NCBI GenBank assembly: GCA_044229785.1
Contig: JBGASK010000002.1
Location: 1 to 64,000, forward strand
Length of the DNA: 64,000 nt
Direction of reading: 5' to 3'
From: JADKHK01 sp035439465
Lineage (GTDB): Bacteria > Pseudomonadota > Gammaproteobacteria > Xanthomonadales > Ahniellaceae
The translations under genes and the position numbers were made by a program. A model generated the notes under the pieces. It was not told where the DNA came from. It made no database searches and saw only the letters and a list, made by a program, of their open reading frames with translations. Below, piece after piece: positions 42,457 to 50,479 of this stretch; position 1 is the stretch's first letter, and each line of letters starts with the position of its first letter.

Positions 42457-43757
42457 CAGCCGGTTTCCGTCGGCGGCAGGGATGCGACCAGCACCTTGTC
42501 GATGCGGGCACCGTCAAGGTCGATGACTTCGAAGCGGAAGCCGCCGAACGCGAAATGCTCGCCGACGCCGGGAATGCGTCCGAACTGGGCCATGAACATG
42601 CCGGCCAGCGTCCGGTATTCCTGGTCGGCCTCGTGCGGCAATTCGTCGAGCCCGAGCAGTTCGCGCAGGTCCTGCACCGGCAGACTGCCGTCGATCAGCC
42701 AGGAACCGTCGCTGCGCTGGACGATGGGCTGTTCGTTCGCCTCGATGGCATGCGCAAGACGGCCGAACACGGCGCCCATCAGATCACCCATGGTGACCAT
42801 GCCCTGGATGTCGCCGTATTCGTCGACCACGAAGGCCAGGGCGGCTTCGCCCTCGCGCATCTGGTCGAGCAGTTGCATGGCCTTGGCGGCTTCGGGCACG
42901 AACAGCGGCGATTGCAATTCGCGGAACAGTTCCGGCTTCTTGCCCGAGGCGAGCTCGGCGACCATGGCCTTGGTCTCGACCACGCCGAGCACGTCCTGGT
43001 CGCTGCCGCGATACACCGGATAACGCGAGTGACGCGATTCGCGCAGCACCGCGAGGTTGTCGTCGAGCGAGGCCGCGGCGTCGAGCCAGGCCATGCGCGT
43101 GCGCGGCGTCATCAGGCTGTCGACGGTGCGGTCGCCGAGGTTCAGCACGCGGTTGACCATGTTGCGTTCGTCGACGTCGATCACGCCCTGCTCGTGGCTT
43201 TCCGCCACCAGCATCTTGATTTCTTCCTCGGTCACGTCGTTGTCGTTGCCGTGCTTGACCGGGAACAGCTTGAACAGGGCCTCGGTGGTCACGCTGAGCA
43301 GGCTGACCGCGGGTGCCGCAGCGGTCGCCAGAAAACGCATCGGGATCGCGACCGCCTTGGCGACCTTCTCGGGCCGCACGATCGCGAGGCGCTTCGGCAC
43401 CAGTTCGCCGAGCACCACCGACACGAACAGAATGATGGTGACGCTGACGCCGACGCTGACCGCTTCGGCATGCTTGGCGATCCATGGGATCTGCGCCAGT
43501 TCGTCGCGCAGCGCCGCGGCGATCGATTCGCCCCCGAAATAACCCGTCAGGATGCCGATCAGCGTGATCCAGACCTGTACCGAGGACAGGAAGCGCTCGG
43601 GTTTCTCGGCCAGCTCCAGCGCCACCCGTGCGCCACGGCTTTCGCCGGCCTGCTGGCGCAGACGCGTCTTGCGCGCCGTCATGACCGCCATCTCCGACAA
43701 CGCGAAGAAGCCGTTCAGCAAGATCAGGAAGAAAACGATGGTCAGTTCAAGCGACAT
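42456..43757 (-). CDS. HlyC/CorC family transporter (DUF21-CBS)
   Basis: A 433-residue inner-membrane protein. A DUF21/CNNM transmembrane domain covers about 1-190 (LTIVFFLILLNGFFALSEMAVM). A CBS pair lies at about 215-335 (SLMTPRTRMAWLDAAASLD and AALAFVVDEYGDIQGMVTMGDLMGA). The C-terminal CorC_HlyC domain covers about 350-428 (GSWLIDGSLPVQDLRELLG). Relatives export Mg or Co. It precedes exoD with a 1-base overlap and is 4 bases after a small membrane ORF. Confidence 0.92.
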   Translation of the reverse strand: MSLELTIVFFLILLNGFFALSEMAVMTARKTRLRQQAGESRGARVALELAEKPERFLSSVQVWITLIGILTGYFGGESIAAALRDELAQIPWIAKHAEAVSVGVSVTIILFVSVVLGELVPKRLAIVRPEKVAKAVAIPMRFLATAAAPAVSLLSVTTEALFKLFPVKHGNDNDVTEEEIKMLVAESHEQGVIDVDERNMVNRVLNLGDRTVDSLMTPRTRMAWLDAAASLDDNLAVLRESRHSRYPVYRGSDQDVLGVVETKAMVAELASGKKPELFRELQSPLFVPEAAKAMQLLDQMREGEAALAFVVDEYGDIQGMVTMGDLMGAVFGRLAHAIEANEQPIVQRSDGSWLIDGSLPVQDLRELLGLDELPHEADQEYRTLAGMFMAQFGRIPGVGEHFAFGGFRFEVIDLDGARIDKVLVASLPPTETG

Positions 43758-43761
43758 GGGT

Positions 43762-43905
43762 TCAGCGCAGCAGGCGCCACAGCGAATGCACGCTCAACGC
43801 AATGGCGGCAAAGCCTAGCATGGCGGTCAAGCGTCGCAGCGGCGCGAGGCCGGCGGGCGACGCCGCGCCGGAGATTTCGGCATTCGGGACGGAATGGGGG
43901 CTCAT
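43762..43905 (-). CDS. Possible small membrane protein (47 residues)
   Basis: A short frame from ATG 43905 to TGA 43762, ending 4 bases before the HlyC/CorC-like ATG. It encodes one likely membrane helix (LTAMLGFAAIALSVHSLW) after a Pro/Ala-rich N-terminus. The spacing fits translational coupling. No convincing ribosome-binding site is seen and I recognise no family. Confidence 0.4.
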   Translation of the reverse strand: MSPHSVPNAEISGAASPAGLAPLRRLTAMLGFAAIALSVHSLWRLLR

Positions 43906-43970
43906 GCGACAGCAGCGTAGCGATGCGAAGTGACAGGTTGTGGCCAGCCGACCCGGCCGCGGTCACCAGA

Positions 43971-43988
43971 CTGTAACCTATCGGTCAT
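43971..43988 (+). promoter_or_regulatory. Pho-box-like site upstream of DUF47-pit
   Basis: CTGTAACCTATCGGTCAT holds two 7-base half-sites (CTGTAAC and CGGTCAT) spaced 4 bases apart, an 11-base period as in PhoB boxes. The halves match CTGTCAT at 5 and 6 of 7 positions. It lies 68 bases before the DUF47 start. The phosphate function of the downstream genes supports the call. Confidence 0.45.
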
Positions 43989-44055
43989 AACCTACGCCTG
44001 CCCGGTACCCGGCGTGGTGCCCCCCGATTTCCATACAACGACACGAGTCCAGACC

Positions 44056-44685
44056 ATGTTTTCACTGCAGACCATCTTCGGAAAGGGCGACCGCTTCTTC
44101 AGCCTGCTGGAGCAATCCGCGGAAGCCGCGCACGAGTCGACCAAGGCCCTGACCGCCCTGCTCGGTCACCAGGGCAAGAGCGGGTCGCTGGAAGAATTCA
44201 CCCGCACCCGCAATCGCGAGAAGGAACTGGCGGCGCAGATCAGCCACGAACTGGTCAACACCTTCGTCACCGCGATCGAACGCGAAGACATCGAGGCGCT
44301 CGGCGCCGCGCTGTACAAGATCCCGAAGGCGGTCGAGAAATTCGCCGAACGCTACGCGCTGACCACCGACCGCGTCGGCCAGGTCGATTTCGCGCCGCGC
44401 GCGGCCATGCTCGAAAGGGCCGCAGGCGTGGTCGTGCGCATGGTGCGCGAACTGCGTCGCGGCATGGCCATCGAGACCTACAAGGCCATGTACGACGAAC
44501 TGCAGGCCATCGAATCCGAGGCCGACCGCCTGATCCTCGACCTGTATCGCGAGCTCTACAAGGACGAAGCCGATCCGGTGCGCTATCTGATCCGCAAGGA
44601 CCTGTTCGAGATCATCGAGAAGGCCATCGACCGCTGTCGTGACGCCGGCAACGTCGTCTACCACATCGTCCTCAAGAACAGCTGA
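44056..44685 (+). CDS. DUF47/PhoU-like protein
   Basis: A 209-residue all-helical cytoplasmic protein of the DUF47 family (YkaA, Pit accessory protein). It opens MFSLQTIFGKGDRFFSLLEQSA and continues with long helices including ELVNTFVTAIEREDIEALG and DLFEIIEKAIDRCRDAGNVV. Family members resemble PhoU and are nearly always encoded next to a Pit phosphate transporter, whose activity they are thought to control. The Pit gene follows after 8 bases. A Pho-box-like site lies upstream. Confidence 0.92.
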   Translation: MFSLQTIFGKGDRFFSLLEQSAEAAHESTKALTALLGHQGKSGSLEEFTRTRNREKELAAQISHELVNTFVTAIEREDIEALGAALYKIPKAVEKFAERYALTTDRVGQVDFAPRAAMLERAAGVVVRMVRELRRGMAIETYKAMYDELQAIESEADRLILDLYRELYKDEADPVRYLIRKDLFEIIEKAIDRCRDAGNVVYHIVLKNS

Positions 44686-44693
44686 GGTCGCAC

Positions 44694-45824
44694 GTGACGA
44701 CTGCCCTTGTGGTCTTGCTGGCCGTCATCGCGGTCGCATTGATCTTCGAATACATCAACGGTTTCCACGACACCGCGAACTCGATCGCGACCGTCGTCGC
44801 GACCAAGGTGCTGACCCCGCGCCAGGCCGTCGTCCTGGCTGCCGGCATGAACCTGCTCGGCGCGCTCGCCGGCACCGCGGTCGCGAAAACGATCTCGTCC
44901 GGACTGGTCGATACCAACGTGGTGGCGATCACGTCCGAGATCCTGATCTGCGCGCTCACCGGCGGCATCATCTGGAACCTGATCACCTGGTGGCTCGGCC
45001 TGCCGTCCTCGTCCAGCCATGCGCTGGTCGGTGGACTTTGCGGCGCCGCGATCGCCGCCGCGCACGGCAATTTCGACGCCCTGGTCTGGTCACAGACCGC
45101 CGGCGACTGGACCCAGAACAAGGGTCTGCTGTGGAAGGTCGTGGTGCCGATGGTGTCGTCGCCGATCGCCGGCTTCACGCTCGGCGTGGTGATGATCGGC
45201 GGCTTCATGGCCATCATCAGCACGATGAACGGCGCCGGCGGATGGCTGGCCCGCATCTCGCGGCCGCGCTGGGTCAACGCGTTCTTCGGCAAGGCCCAGA
45301 TCGCCTCGGCCGCCTACATGGGCTTCGCGCACGGCACCAACGATGCACAGAAGACCATGGGCATCATCGCGCTGGCGATCTTCGGCGCCGAAGCGGCCGG
45401 CACCTTGAACGGCCTGCCGTCGTGGCTGTCCTTCCTGCATCCGAACGGCAAGGAAGGCGACATCGACACCTGGATCGTGTTCACCTGCGCCATCGTGATG
45501 GCCATGGGCACTGCCGCCGGCGGCTGGCGCATCATCAAGACCCTGGGTCACAAGATGGTGAAACTGCATCCGATCGACGGTTTTGCTGCCGAGACCAGTT
45601 CGGCGACGATCCTGACCGTGGCCGCGCATTTCGGCATGCCGGTGTCGACCACGCACAGCATCTCGACCGCCATCATGGGCGTCGGCTTCGCGAAGAATCC
45701 GAAGGCGGTGAAGTGGACCATCATCGAACGCATCATCTGGGCCTGGATCCTGACCATTCCCGCCGCCGGCGGCCTGGCCTGGGGCCTGGTGATGACCGGC
45801 CGTTCGCTGGGCTGGATCGGCTGA
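44694..45824 (+). CDS. Inorganic phosphate transporter, Pit family
   Basis: A 376-residue polytopic transporter that takes up metal-phosphate with protons. The PiT signatures are EYINGFHDTANSIATVV in the N-terminal half and GFAHGTNDAQKTMGIIALA in the C-terminal half, plus WWLGLPSSSSHALVGGL and VSTTHSISTAIMGVG. The start is GTG at 44694; GAGG of the preceding stop region serves as the ribosome-binding site. It is in an operon with the DUF47 gene. Confidence 0.94.
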   Translation: MTTALVVLLAVIAVALIFEYINGFHDTANSIATVVATKVLTPRQAVVLAAGMNLLGALAGTAVAKTISSGLVDTNVVAITSEILICALTGGIIWNLITWWLGLPSSSSHALVGGLCGAAIAAAHGNFDALVWSQTAGDWTQNKGLLWKVVVPMVSSPIAGFTLGVVMIGGFMAIISTMNGAGGWLARISRPRWVNAFFGKAQIASAAYMGFAHGTNDAQKTMGIIALAIFGAEAAGTLNGLPSWLSFLHPNGKEGDIDTWIVFTCAIVMAMGTAAGGWRIIKTLGHKMVKLHPIDGFAAETSSATILTVAAHFGMPVSTTHSISTAIMGVGFAKNPKAVKWTIIERIIWAWILTIPAAGGLAWGLVMTGRSLGWIG

Positions 45825-45864
45825 TCGCAGACGGCGCCATCGTTCGATCAAGGCGTCGCCGCAC

Positions 45865-46770
45865 ATGAGCGTCGACGCCCTGCTGTTCGTGCTGCTGATG
45901 CTCGCGCTCGGCTATGGCTGCGCGCGCCTGCGCCTGTTTCCGGACAACACGGCCGACGTCCTGAACCAGTTCGCGTTGTACCTGTGCCTGCCCGCCGCGG
46001 TGCTGCGCTTCGTGCCGAAGCTGCGGTTCGATGCCGACATCGCCCTCGTCGCGCTGGTGCCGTGGCTGGTGCTCGCGCTCTGCATCGGGCTGGTCGTGCC
46101 GATCGCCCGCGCCTTGAAACTTCGTGACGAGGAACGCGCAGTGCTGCTGCTCTGCGTGCCGCTCGGCAACACCTCTTTCCTCGGCTATCCGCTGACCGAA
46201 GCCCTGCTCGGCCACGACGCCCTGCCCTATGCGGTGATCTACGACCAGTTCGGGTCGTTCCTGATCCTGACCACCTGGGGCCTGTGGCTTCTCGCGCGCT
46301 ACGGCGGCGATGCGCGGCCCGAGCCGGCGATGCTGCTGCGCAAGCTGCTCGCTTTCCCGCCCTTCATCGCGCTTGCCTTCGCGCTGACGCTGATGCCGGC
46401 CGAACCAGTCCCCTTGATCGCGAACGTGCTCGCGAAGTTGTCGGATACCTTGCTGCCGATCGCCGTGCTCGCCGTCGGCCTGAGCCTGAGACTGCGCCTG
46501 CCGCGCGACGAACTCGCGCCACTCGGCGTCGGCCTCGCCCTCAAGCTCGCCGTGCTGCCGGCCGCAGTGTTCGCGCTGATGGCGCTGCGCCACGACGCCA
46601 CCACGGCCGCGTCCGTCGGGGTGCTCGAAACCGCCATGCCGCCGATGATCACCGCCGGCGCGCTCGCCATCTCGCACCGCCTCGCGCCCTCGCTCGCCGC
46701 CGCACTGGTCGGCTACGGCACCGTGCTCTCGCTGGCCACGCTCCCGTTGTGGGCGACGATGCTCGGATAA
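45865..46770 (+). CDS. AEC family transporter (auxin efflux carrier fold)
   Basis: A 301-residue membrane protein with about ten spans arranged as two five-helix repeats. The cross-over regions are LNQFALYLCLPAAVLRF and PLGNTSFLGYPLTEALLG in the first half and ETAMPPMITAGALA in the second. Bacterial members export organic acids such as malate; the substrate here is unknown. It starts 40 bases after pit and ends at a strong terminator. Confidence 0.87.
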   Translation: MSVDALLFVLLMLALGYGCARLRLFPDNTADVLNQFALYLCLPAAVLRFVPKLRFDADIALVALVPWLVLALCIGLVVPIARALKLRDEERAVLLLCVPLGNTSFLGYPLTEALLGHDALPYAVIYDQFGSFLILTTWGLWLLARYGGDARPEPAMLLRKLLAFPPFIALAFALTLMPAEPVPLIANVLAKLSDTLLPIAVLAVGLSLRLRLPRDELAPLGVGLALKLAVLPAAVFALMALRHDATTAASVGVLETAMPPMITAGALAISHRLAPSLAAALVGYGTVLSLATLPLWATMLG

Positions 46771-46799
46771 AACAACGGCGCCCGCAGGCGCCGTGTTTT
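46771..46799. terminator. Bidirectional Rho-independent terminator
   Basis: Stem ACGGCGCC / GGCGCCGT (46775-46782 and 46787-46794) with loop CGCA. GTTTT follows on the plus strand and AAAACA precedes it, giving TGTTTT on the minus strand. It separates the convergent AEC and M13 peptidase genes. Confidence 0.85.
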
Positions 46800-46819
46800 C
46801 TTCCGATCATGGCGATCGA

Positions 46820-48844
46820 TTACCAGATGACGACCTTGGCGTCGGGCTTGGCGACCATCGAATCGCCGGCCTTGCAGTCGAACGCCGTCGCGAACGCGTC
46901 GATGTTGGCGTAGGGGCCCAGCACGCGGAACTTGGCCGGGGCGTGCACGTCGGTGTTCAGACGCAGCTTGAGGTCCTGTTCGGTGTGCTGGCGGCGCCAG
47001 CCCTGGGCCCAGCCGTGGAAAAAGCGCTGGTCGGGCGTCAGGCCGTCGATCGGCGCCAGGCGCTGGTTCTCGGTCGCGGCACGCCAGGCGTCGTAGGACA
47101 CCAGCAGGCCGCCGAGATCGGCGATGTTCTCGCCGAGCGTGAGTTCGCCGTTGACGTGCAGGTCGTCGATGGCGACGAAGCCGTCGAACTGCTTGACCAG
47201 TTTCGCGGTGCGTTCGTTGAACTTGGCGCGATCCTCGTCCGTCCACCACATGCGCAGGTTGCCCTTCGCATCGAATTGGCTGCCCTGGTCGTCGAAGCCG
47301 TGCATGATCTCGTGGCCGATGACGCCGCCGATGGCGCCGTAATTCAGCGCCGCATCCGCATTCAGGTCGAAATACGGCGGCTGCAGGATCGCGGCCGGAA
47401 ACACGATTTCGTTCGCGAGCGGGTTGTAATACGCATTCACCGTCTGCGGCAGCATGCCCCACTCGGCCTTGTCGACCGGCCGACCAATCTGCGCGAACTG
47501 GCGCTTGGTCTCGAAGGCGATGCCGGCGCGCACGTTGTGCCAGTAATGCTGTGGCTTGATCTCCAGCGTCGAATAGTCGCGCCAGCGGTCCGGATAGCCG
47601 ATCTTGGGCGTGAAGGTCGCGAACTTGGCCATCGCTTCCTGCTTGGTCGCCTCGCTCATCCACTCGAGGTTCTGCAAGCGATGCTTGAGGGACTTCAGCA
47701 GGTTCTGCACCAGGTTCAGCATTTCGGCCTTGGCTTCCGGCGGAAAGGTCTTGGCGACGAACAGTTCGCCGAGCGCCTCGCCAAGGTTGCCGTTCACCGC
47801 ATCGACGGCGCGCTTCCAGCGCGGGCGCAACTCCTTGGCGCCGCGCAAGGTGCGGCCGGAGAAGTCGAAGTCGGCATCGACGAAGGCCTTGGACAAGTAC
47901 GGCGCGGCGGTGTCGATCAGGTGCCAGCGCAGATACGCCTGCCAGGTCGCGACCGGCGTGTCGGCCAGGGCCTTGTCCATCTCGGCGAAGAAGGCCGGAT
48001 GCGACAGCGAGAAGGTCCGGATGTCCTTGCGGCCGATGGCGGCGAGCAGCGCGTTCCAGTCGAAGTTCGGCGTGGCCTTGGCGGCCGCGTCGAGCGCGAC
48101 GATGTTGTAGCTCTTGTTCGGATCGCGCAGATCGAGCTGGGTCAGCGACGCATTGGCGAGACGCGTTTCCAGCGCCATGATCGCGGCCGCATCGGCCTTG
48201 GCCTGCTTCGCGTCGGTGCCGATCATCGTCAGCATGCGTTCGACGTGGGCGACGTACTTGTCGCGCAACGCCTTCGAATCCGCATCGTCCTTGGTGTAGT
48301 AGTCGCGATCCGGCAATCCGAGTCCGCCCTGGGTCGCATAGGCGATATTCATCGCCGAATTCTTCAGGTCCGCTTCCTTGCCGAAACCGAACAGCACGCT
48401 CAGGCCGTTCGCATGCCAGCGATTGATCAGCGCGAGCAGATCCTTGCGGTCCTTGAGCGCAGCGATCTCGGCGAGATCGGCCTTGAGCGGTTCGACACCG
48501 GCCTTCTCGATGCCCGCCTCGTCCATGGCCGAGGCGTAGAAATCGCCGATCTTCTGCCGGGTCGAACCCGGCTTGCCCTCGGTCTTCGCGGCATCGTCGA
48601 GAATCTGGTGCAGCACGGCGAGATTGCGTTCCGACAACTCGTTCATCATGCCCCAGGACGAATACGCCGCCGGGATCGGGTTGTTCTTCTCCCAGCCGCC
48701 GTTGGCGTACCGGTAGAAATCGGTGCAAGCCGCGACCGATGTGTCGAAGTTGGACTTGTCGATGCCGCGCTCGTTCGAGGCGGCGTGAGCAGTGAACGAC
48801 AGCGCCAGCGCAACGGCGGCGGCCAGCGGGCGGAAGTGCGGCAT
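46820..48844 (-). CDS. Secreted M13 family metallopeptidase (PepO/neprilysin type)
   Basis: A 674-residue zinc endopeptidase with a signal peptide (FRPLAAAVALALSFTAHAAS). The zinc motif is GHEIMHGFDDQG, and the third ligand and Asp lie in GENIADLGGL. The substrate-binding NAYYNPLANEIVFPAAIL and the C-terminal CKAGDSM are conserved M13 blocks. It degrades short peptides, probably in the periplasm. The start at MPHFRPL fits the signal peptide. It is divergent from the MBL-fold gene with a CRP-like site between them. Confidence 0.92.
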   Translation of the reverse strand: MPHFRPLAAAVALALSFTAHAASNERGIDKSNFDTSVAACTDFYRYANGGWEKNNPIPAAYSSWGMMNELSERNLAVLHQILDDAAKTEGKPGSTRQKIGDFYASAMDEAGIEKAGVEPLKADLAEIAALKDRKDLLALINRWHANGLSVLFGFGKEADLKNSAMNIAYATQGGLGLPDRDYYTKDDADSKALRDKYVAHVERMLTMIGTDAKQAKADAAAIMALETRLANASLTQLDLRDPNKSYNIVALDAAAKATPNFDWNALLAAIGRKDIRTFSLSHPAFFAEMDKALADTPVATWQAYLRWHLIDTAAPYLSKAFVDADFDFSGRTLRGAKELRPRWKRAVDAVNGNLGEALGELFVAKTFPPEAKAEMLNLVQNLLKSLKHRLQNLEWMSEATKQEAMAKFATFTPKIGYPDRWRDYSTLEIKPQHYWHNVRAGIAFETKRQFAQIGRPVDKAEWGMLPQTVNAYYNPLANEIVFPAAILQPPYFDLNADAALNYGAIGGVIGHEIMHGFDDQGSQFDAKGNLRMWWTDEDRAKFNERTAKLVKQFDGFVAIDDLHVNGELTLGENIADLGGLLVSYDAWRAATENQRLAPIDGLTPDQRFFHGWAQGWRRQHTEQDLKLRLNTDVHAPAKFRVLGPYANIDAFATAFDCKAGDSMVAKPDAKVVIW

Positions 48845-48900
48845 CTTGGGTGGTCCTCGTAGCGGGCCTGCCACGTTAGCGATTGCGCCCGCGTTGCCAA

Positions 48901-48914
48901 GTGACAGCGGTCAC
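48901..48914. promoter_or_regulatory. CRP/Clp-type palindromic site
   Basis: GTGACAGCGGTCAC has the GTGA-N6-TCAC core of CRP/Clp sites. The outer T/A of the full consensus is missing on both sides. It lies 57 bases before the M13 start and 49 before the MBL start, so it could affect both genes. Confidence 0.4.
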
Positions 48915-48962
48915 GCGACACTGCATGCGGACCACGGTTCAACCCATGTGAAGGAGCACTGC

Positions 48963-50351
48963 ATGAAGCTGACCTTTTTCGGCGCCGCAGGCGAAGTGAC
49001 CGGGTCCTGCCATCTGGTCGAGGCGGCGGGCAAACGCATCCTGCTCGACTGCGGCATGATCCAGTCCGGCCGCGACGAAGACAAACGCAACGCCGCGAAG
49101 TTCGGCTTCGACCTGAACCAGCTCGACGCCATGATCCTGTCGCATGCGCACATCGACCACGTCGGCCGCCTGCCGCTGCTGCGCAAGCGCGGTTATCGCG
49201 GGCCGATCTACACGCAGCGCGCGACGAAAGACCTGTCGAAGATCATGCTCGAAGACTCGGCGCGCCTGGCCGGCGCCGATGTCGAATACGAAAACCGGCG
49301 CCGCGCCCGACGCGGGCTGAAGGCGCTGGAACCGCTGTACGACGAAGGCGATGTCGAGGACGTGCTGCGGCAACTGAAAGCGGTCGATTACGACAAGACC
49401 ATCGAACTGTTCCCGGGCCTGCGCTTCCGCCTGCGCGACGCCGGCCACATCATCGGCGCCGCCATCGTCGAACTCTGGGCGGACGAGGACGACGGCACCC
49501 GCAAGCTGGTGTTCTCGGGCGACATCGGCCCGAAGGGCACCCCGATCCTGCGCGACCCGAGCATCGTCGACGAAGCCGATCTGGTCATGCTGGAAAGCAC
49601 CTACGGCGACCGTCTGCACCGCTCGCGCAACGACACGCTGGTCGAACTCGGCGAAATCTTCCGCGACGTGGGCCAGCGCGGCGGCAACATCCTGATCCCG
49701 GCCTTCGCGGTCGGGCGCACCCAGGAAATCCTCTACTGGTTCGCCCAGCATTTCGACGACTGGGGCCTGGAGCGCTTCCGCATCGTGCTCGACAGCCCGA
49801 TGGCGAGCAAGGTCGTCAAGGTCTACGACGACCATCAGGAACTGTTTGACGAGGAAGCGAAACGGGTCTGGAAAGGCCGCGTGCATCCGTTCCGCCTGCC
49901 GAACCTGCAACTGGTCGCGAACCTGCAGGAGTCGATGGCGCTGAACCGCGTCGGCGGCGGGCTCGTCGTCATCGCCGGCTCCGGCATGTGCAACGGCGGC
50001 CGCATCCGCCATCACCTCAAGCACCAGCTCTGGCGCAACACCACGCACGTCGTCTTCCCCGGCTACCAGGCCGCGGGCACGCTCGGTCGCGAACTCGTCG
50101 ACGGCGCCAAGTTCGTGAAGATCTTCGGCGAACAGATCAAGGTGAACGCGACCCTCCACACCGTCGGCGGACTGTCGGCACACGCCGACCAGGCCGGCCT
50201 CGCCGAATGGTATGGCGCCATCAAGAACCGTCCGCCGGTGTGGCTGGTGCACGGCGAAGACAAGGCCCGCCACGTTTTTGCCGACAAGCTTCGCAAAGAC
50301 TTCGGCGCGAACGTGAACCTGGCGCGGCCGGGCGAGTCTGTCGTGTTCTGA
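48963..50351 (+). CDS. MBL-fold metallo-hydrolase with RNA-specificity (beta-CASP) domain
   Basis: A 462-residue protein of the CPSF73-like branch. The metallo-beta-lactamase core has HAHIDH (61-66), DAGHIIGAA and FSGDIG. The beta-CASP insert includes IPAFAVGRTQEILYW and LDSPMA. The C-terminal RNA-specificity part holds GSGMCNGGRIRHHL and GGLSAHADQ. Eukaryotic and archaeal relatives cleave RNA; bacterial ones are presumed nucleases with unknown targets. AAGGAG lies 7 bases before the ATG. Confidence 0.92.
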   Translation: MKLTFFGAAGEVTGSCHLVEAAGKRILLDCGMIQSGRDEDKRNAAKFGFDLNQLDAMILSHAHIDHVGRLPLLRKRGYRGPIYTQRATKDLSKIMLEDSARLAGADVEYENRRRARRGLKALEPLYDEGDVEDVLRQLKAVDYDKTIELFPGLRFRLRDAGHIIGAAIVELWADEDDGTRKLVFSGDIGPKGTPILRDPSIVDEADLVMLESTYGDRLHRSRNDTLVELGEIFRDVGQRGGNILIPAFAVGRTQEILYWFAQHFDDWGLERFRIVLDSPMASKVVKVYDDHQELFDEEAKRVWKGRVHPFRLPNLQLVANLQESMALNRVGGGLVVIAGSGMCNGGRIRHHLKHQLWRNTTHVVFPGYQAAGTLGRELVDGAKFVKIFGEQIKVNATLHTVGGLSAHADQAGLAEWYGAIKNRPPVWLVHGEDKARHVFADKLRKDFGANVNLARPGESVVF

Positions 50352-50403
50352 CGGCAAGCGATGCAGGTCAGGGCAGGATCGACCTCACACGGAACGAGAC
50401 ATA

Positions 50404-50468
50404 TCGGCTCCAAGCCGAGATAATCGCGGAACTTTTTCCGTAAAGCTGAGGCGGTTTCGAACCCCGCC
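50404..50468 (+). promoter_or_regulatory. Two-hairpin leader of mgtE
   Basis: Hairpin 1 is TCGGCT-CCA-AGCCGA (50404-50418). Hairpin 2 is GGCGG with a 9-base loop and CCGCC (50450-50468), ending just before the GGAG ribosome-binding site (50470-50473). It does not match the M-box or another riboswitch I know. A leader control role is possible but unproven. Confidence 0.3.
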
Positions 50469-50479
50469 CGGAGCGCGCC

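Noticed and set aside
50450..50468. TTCGAAC in a stem-loop resembling a tRNA T-arm
   Set aside because: No acceptor, anticodon or D-arm can be folded around it, and it lies directly before the mgtE ribosome-binding site.
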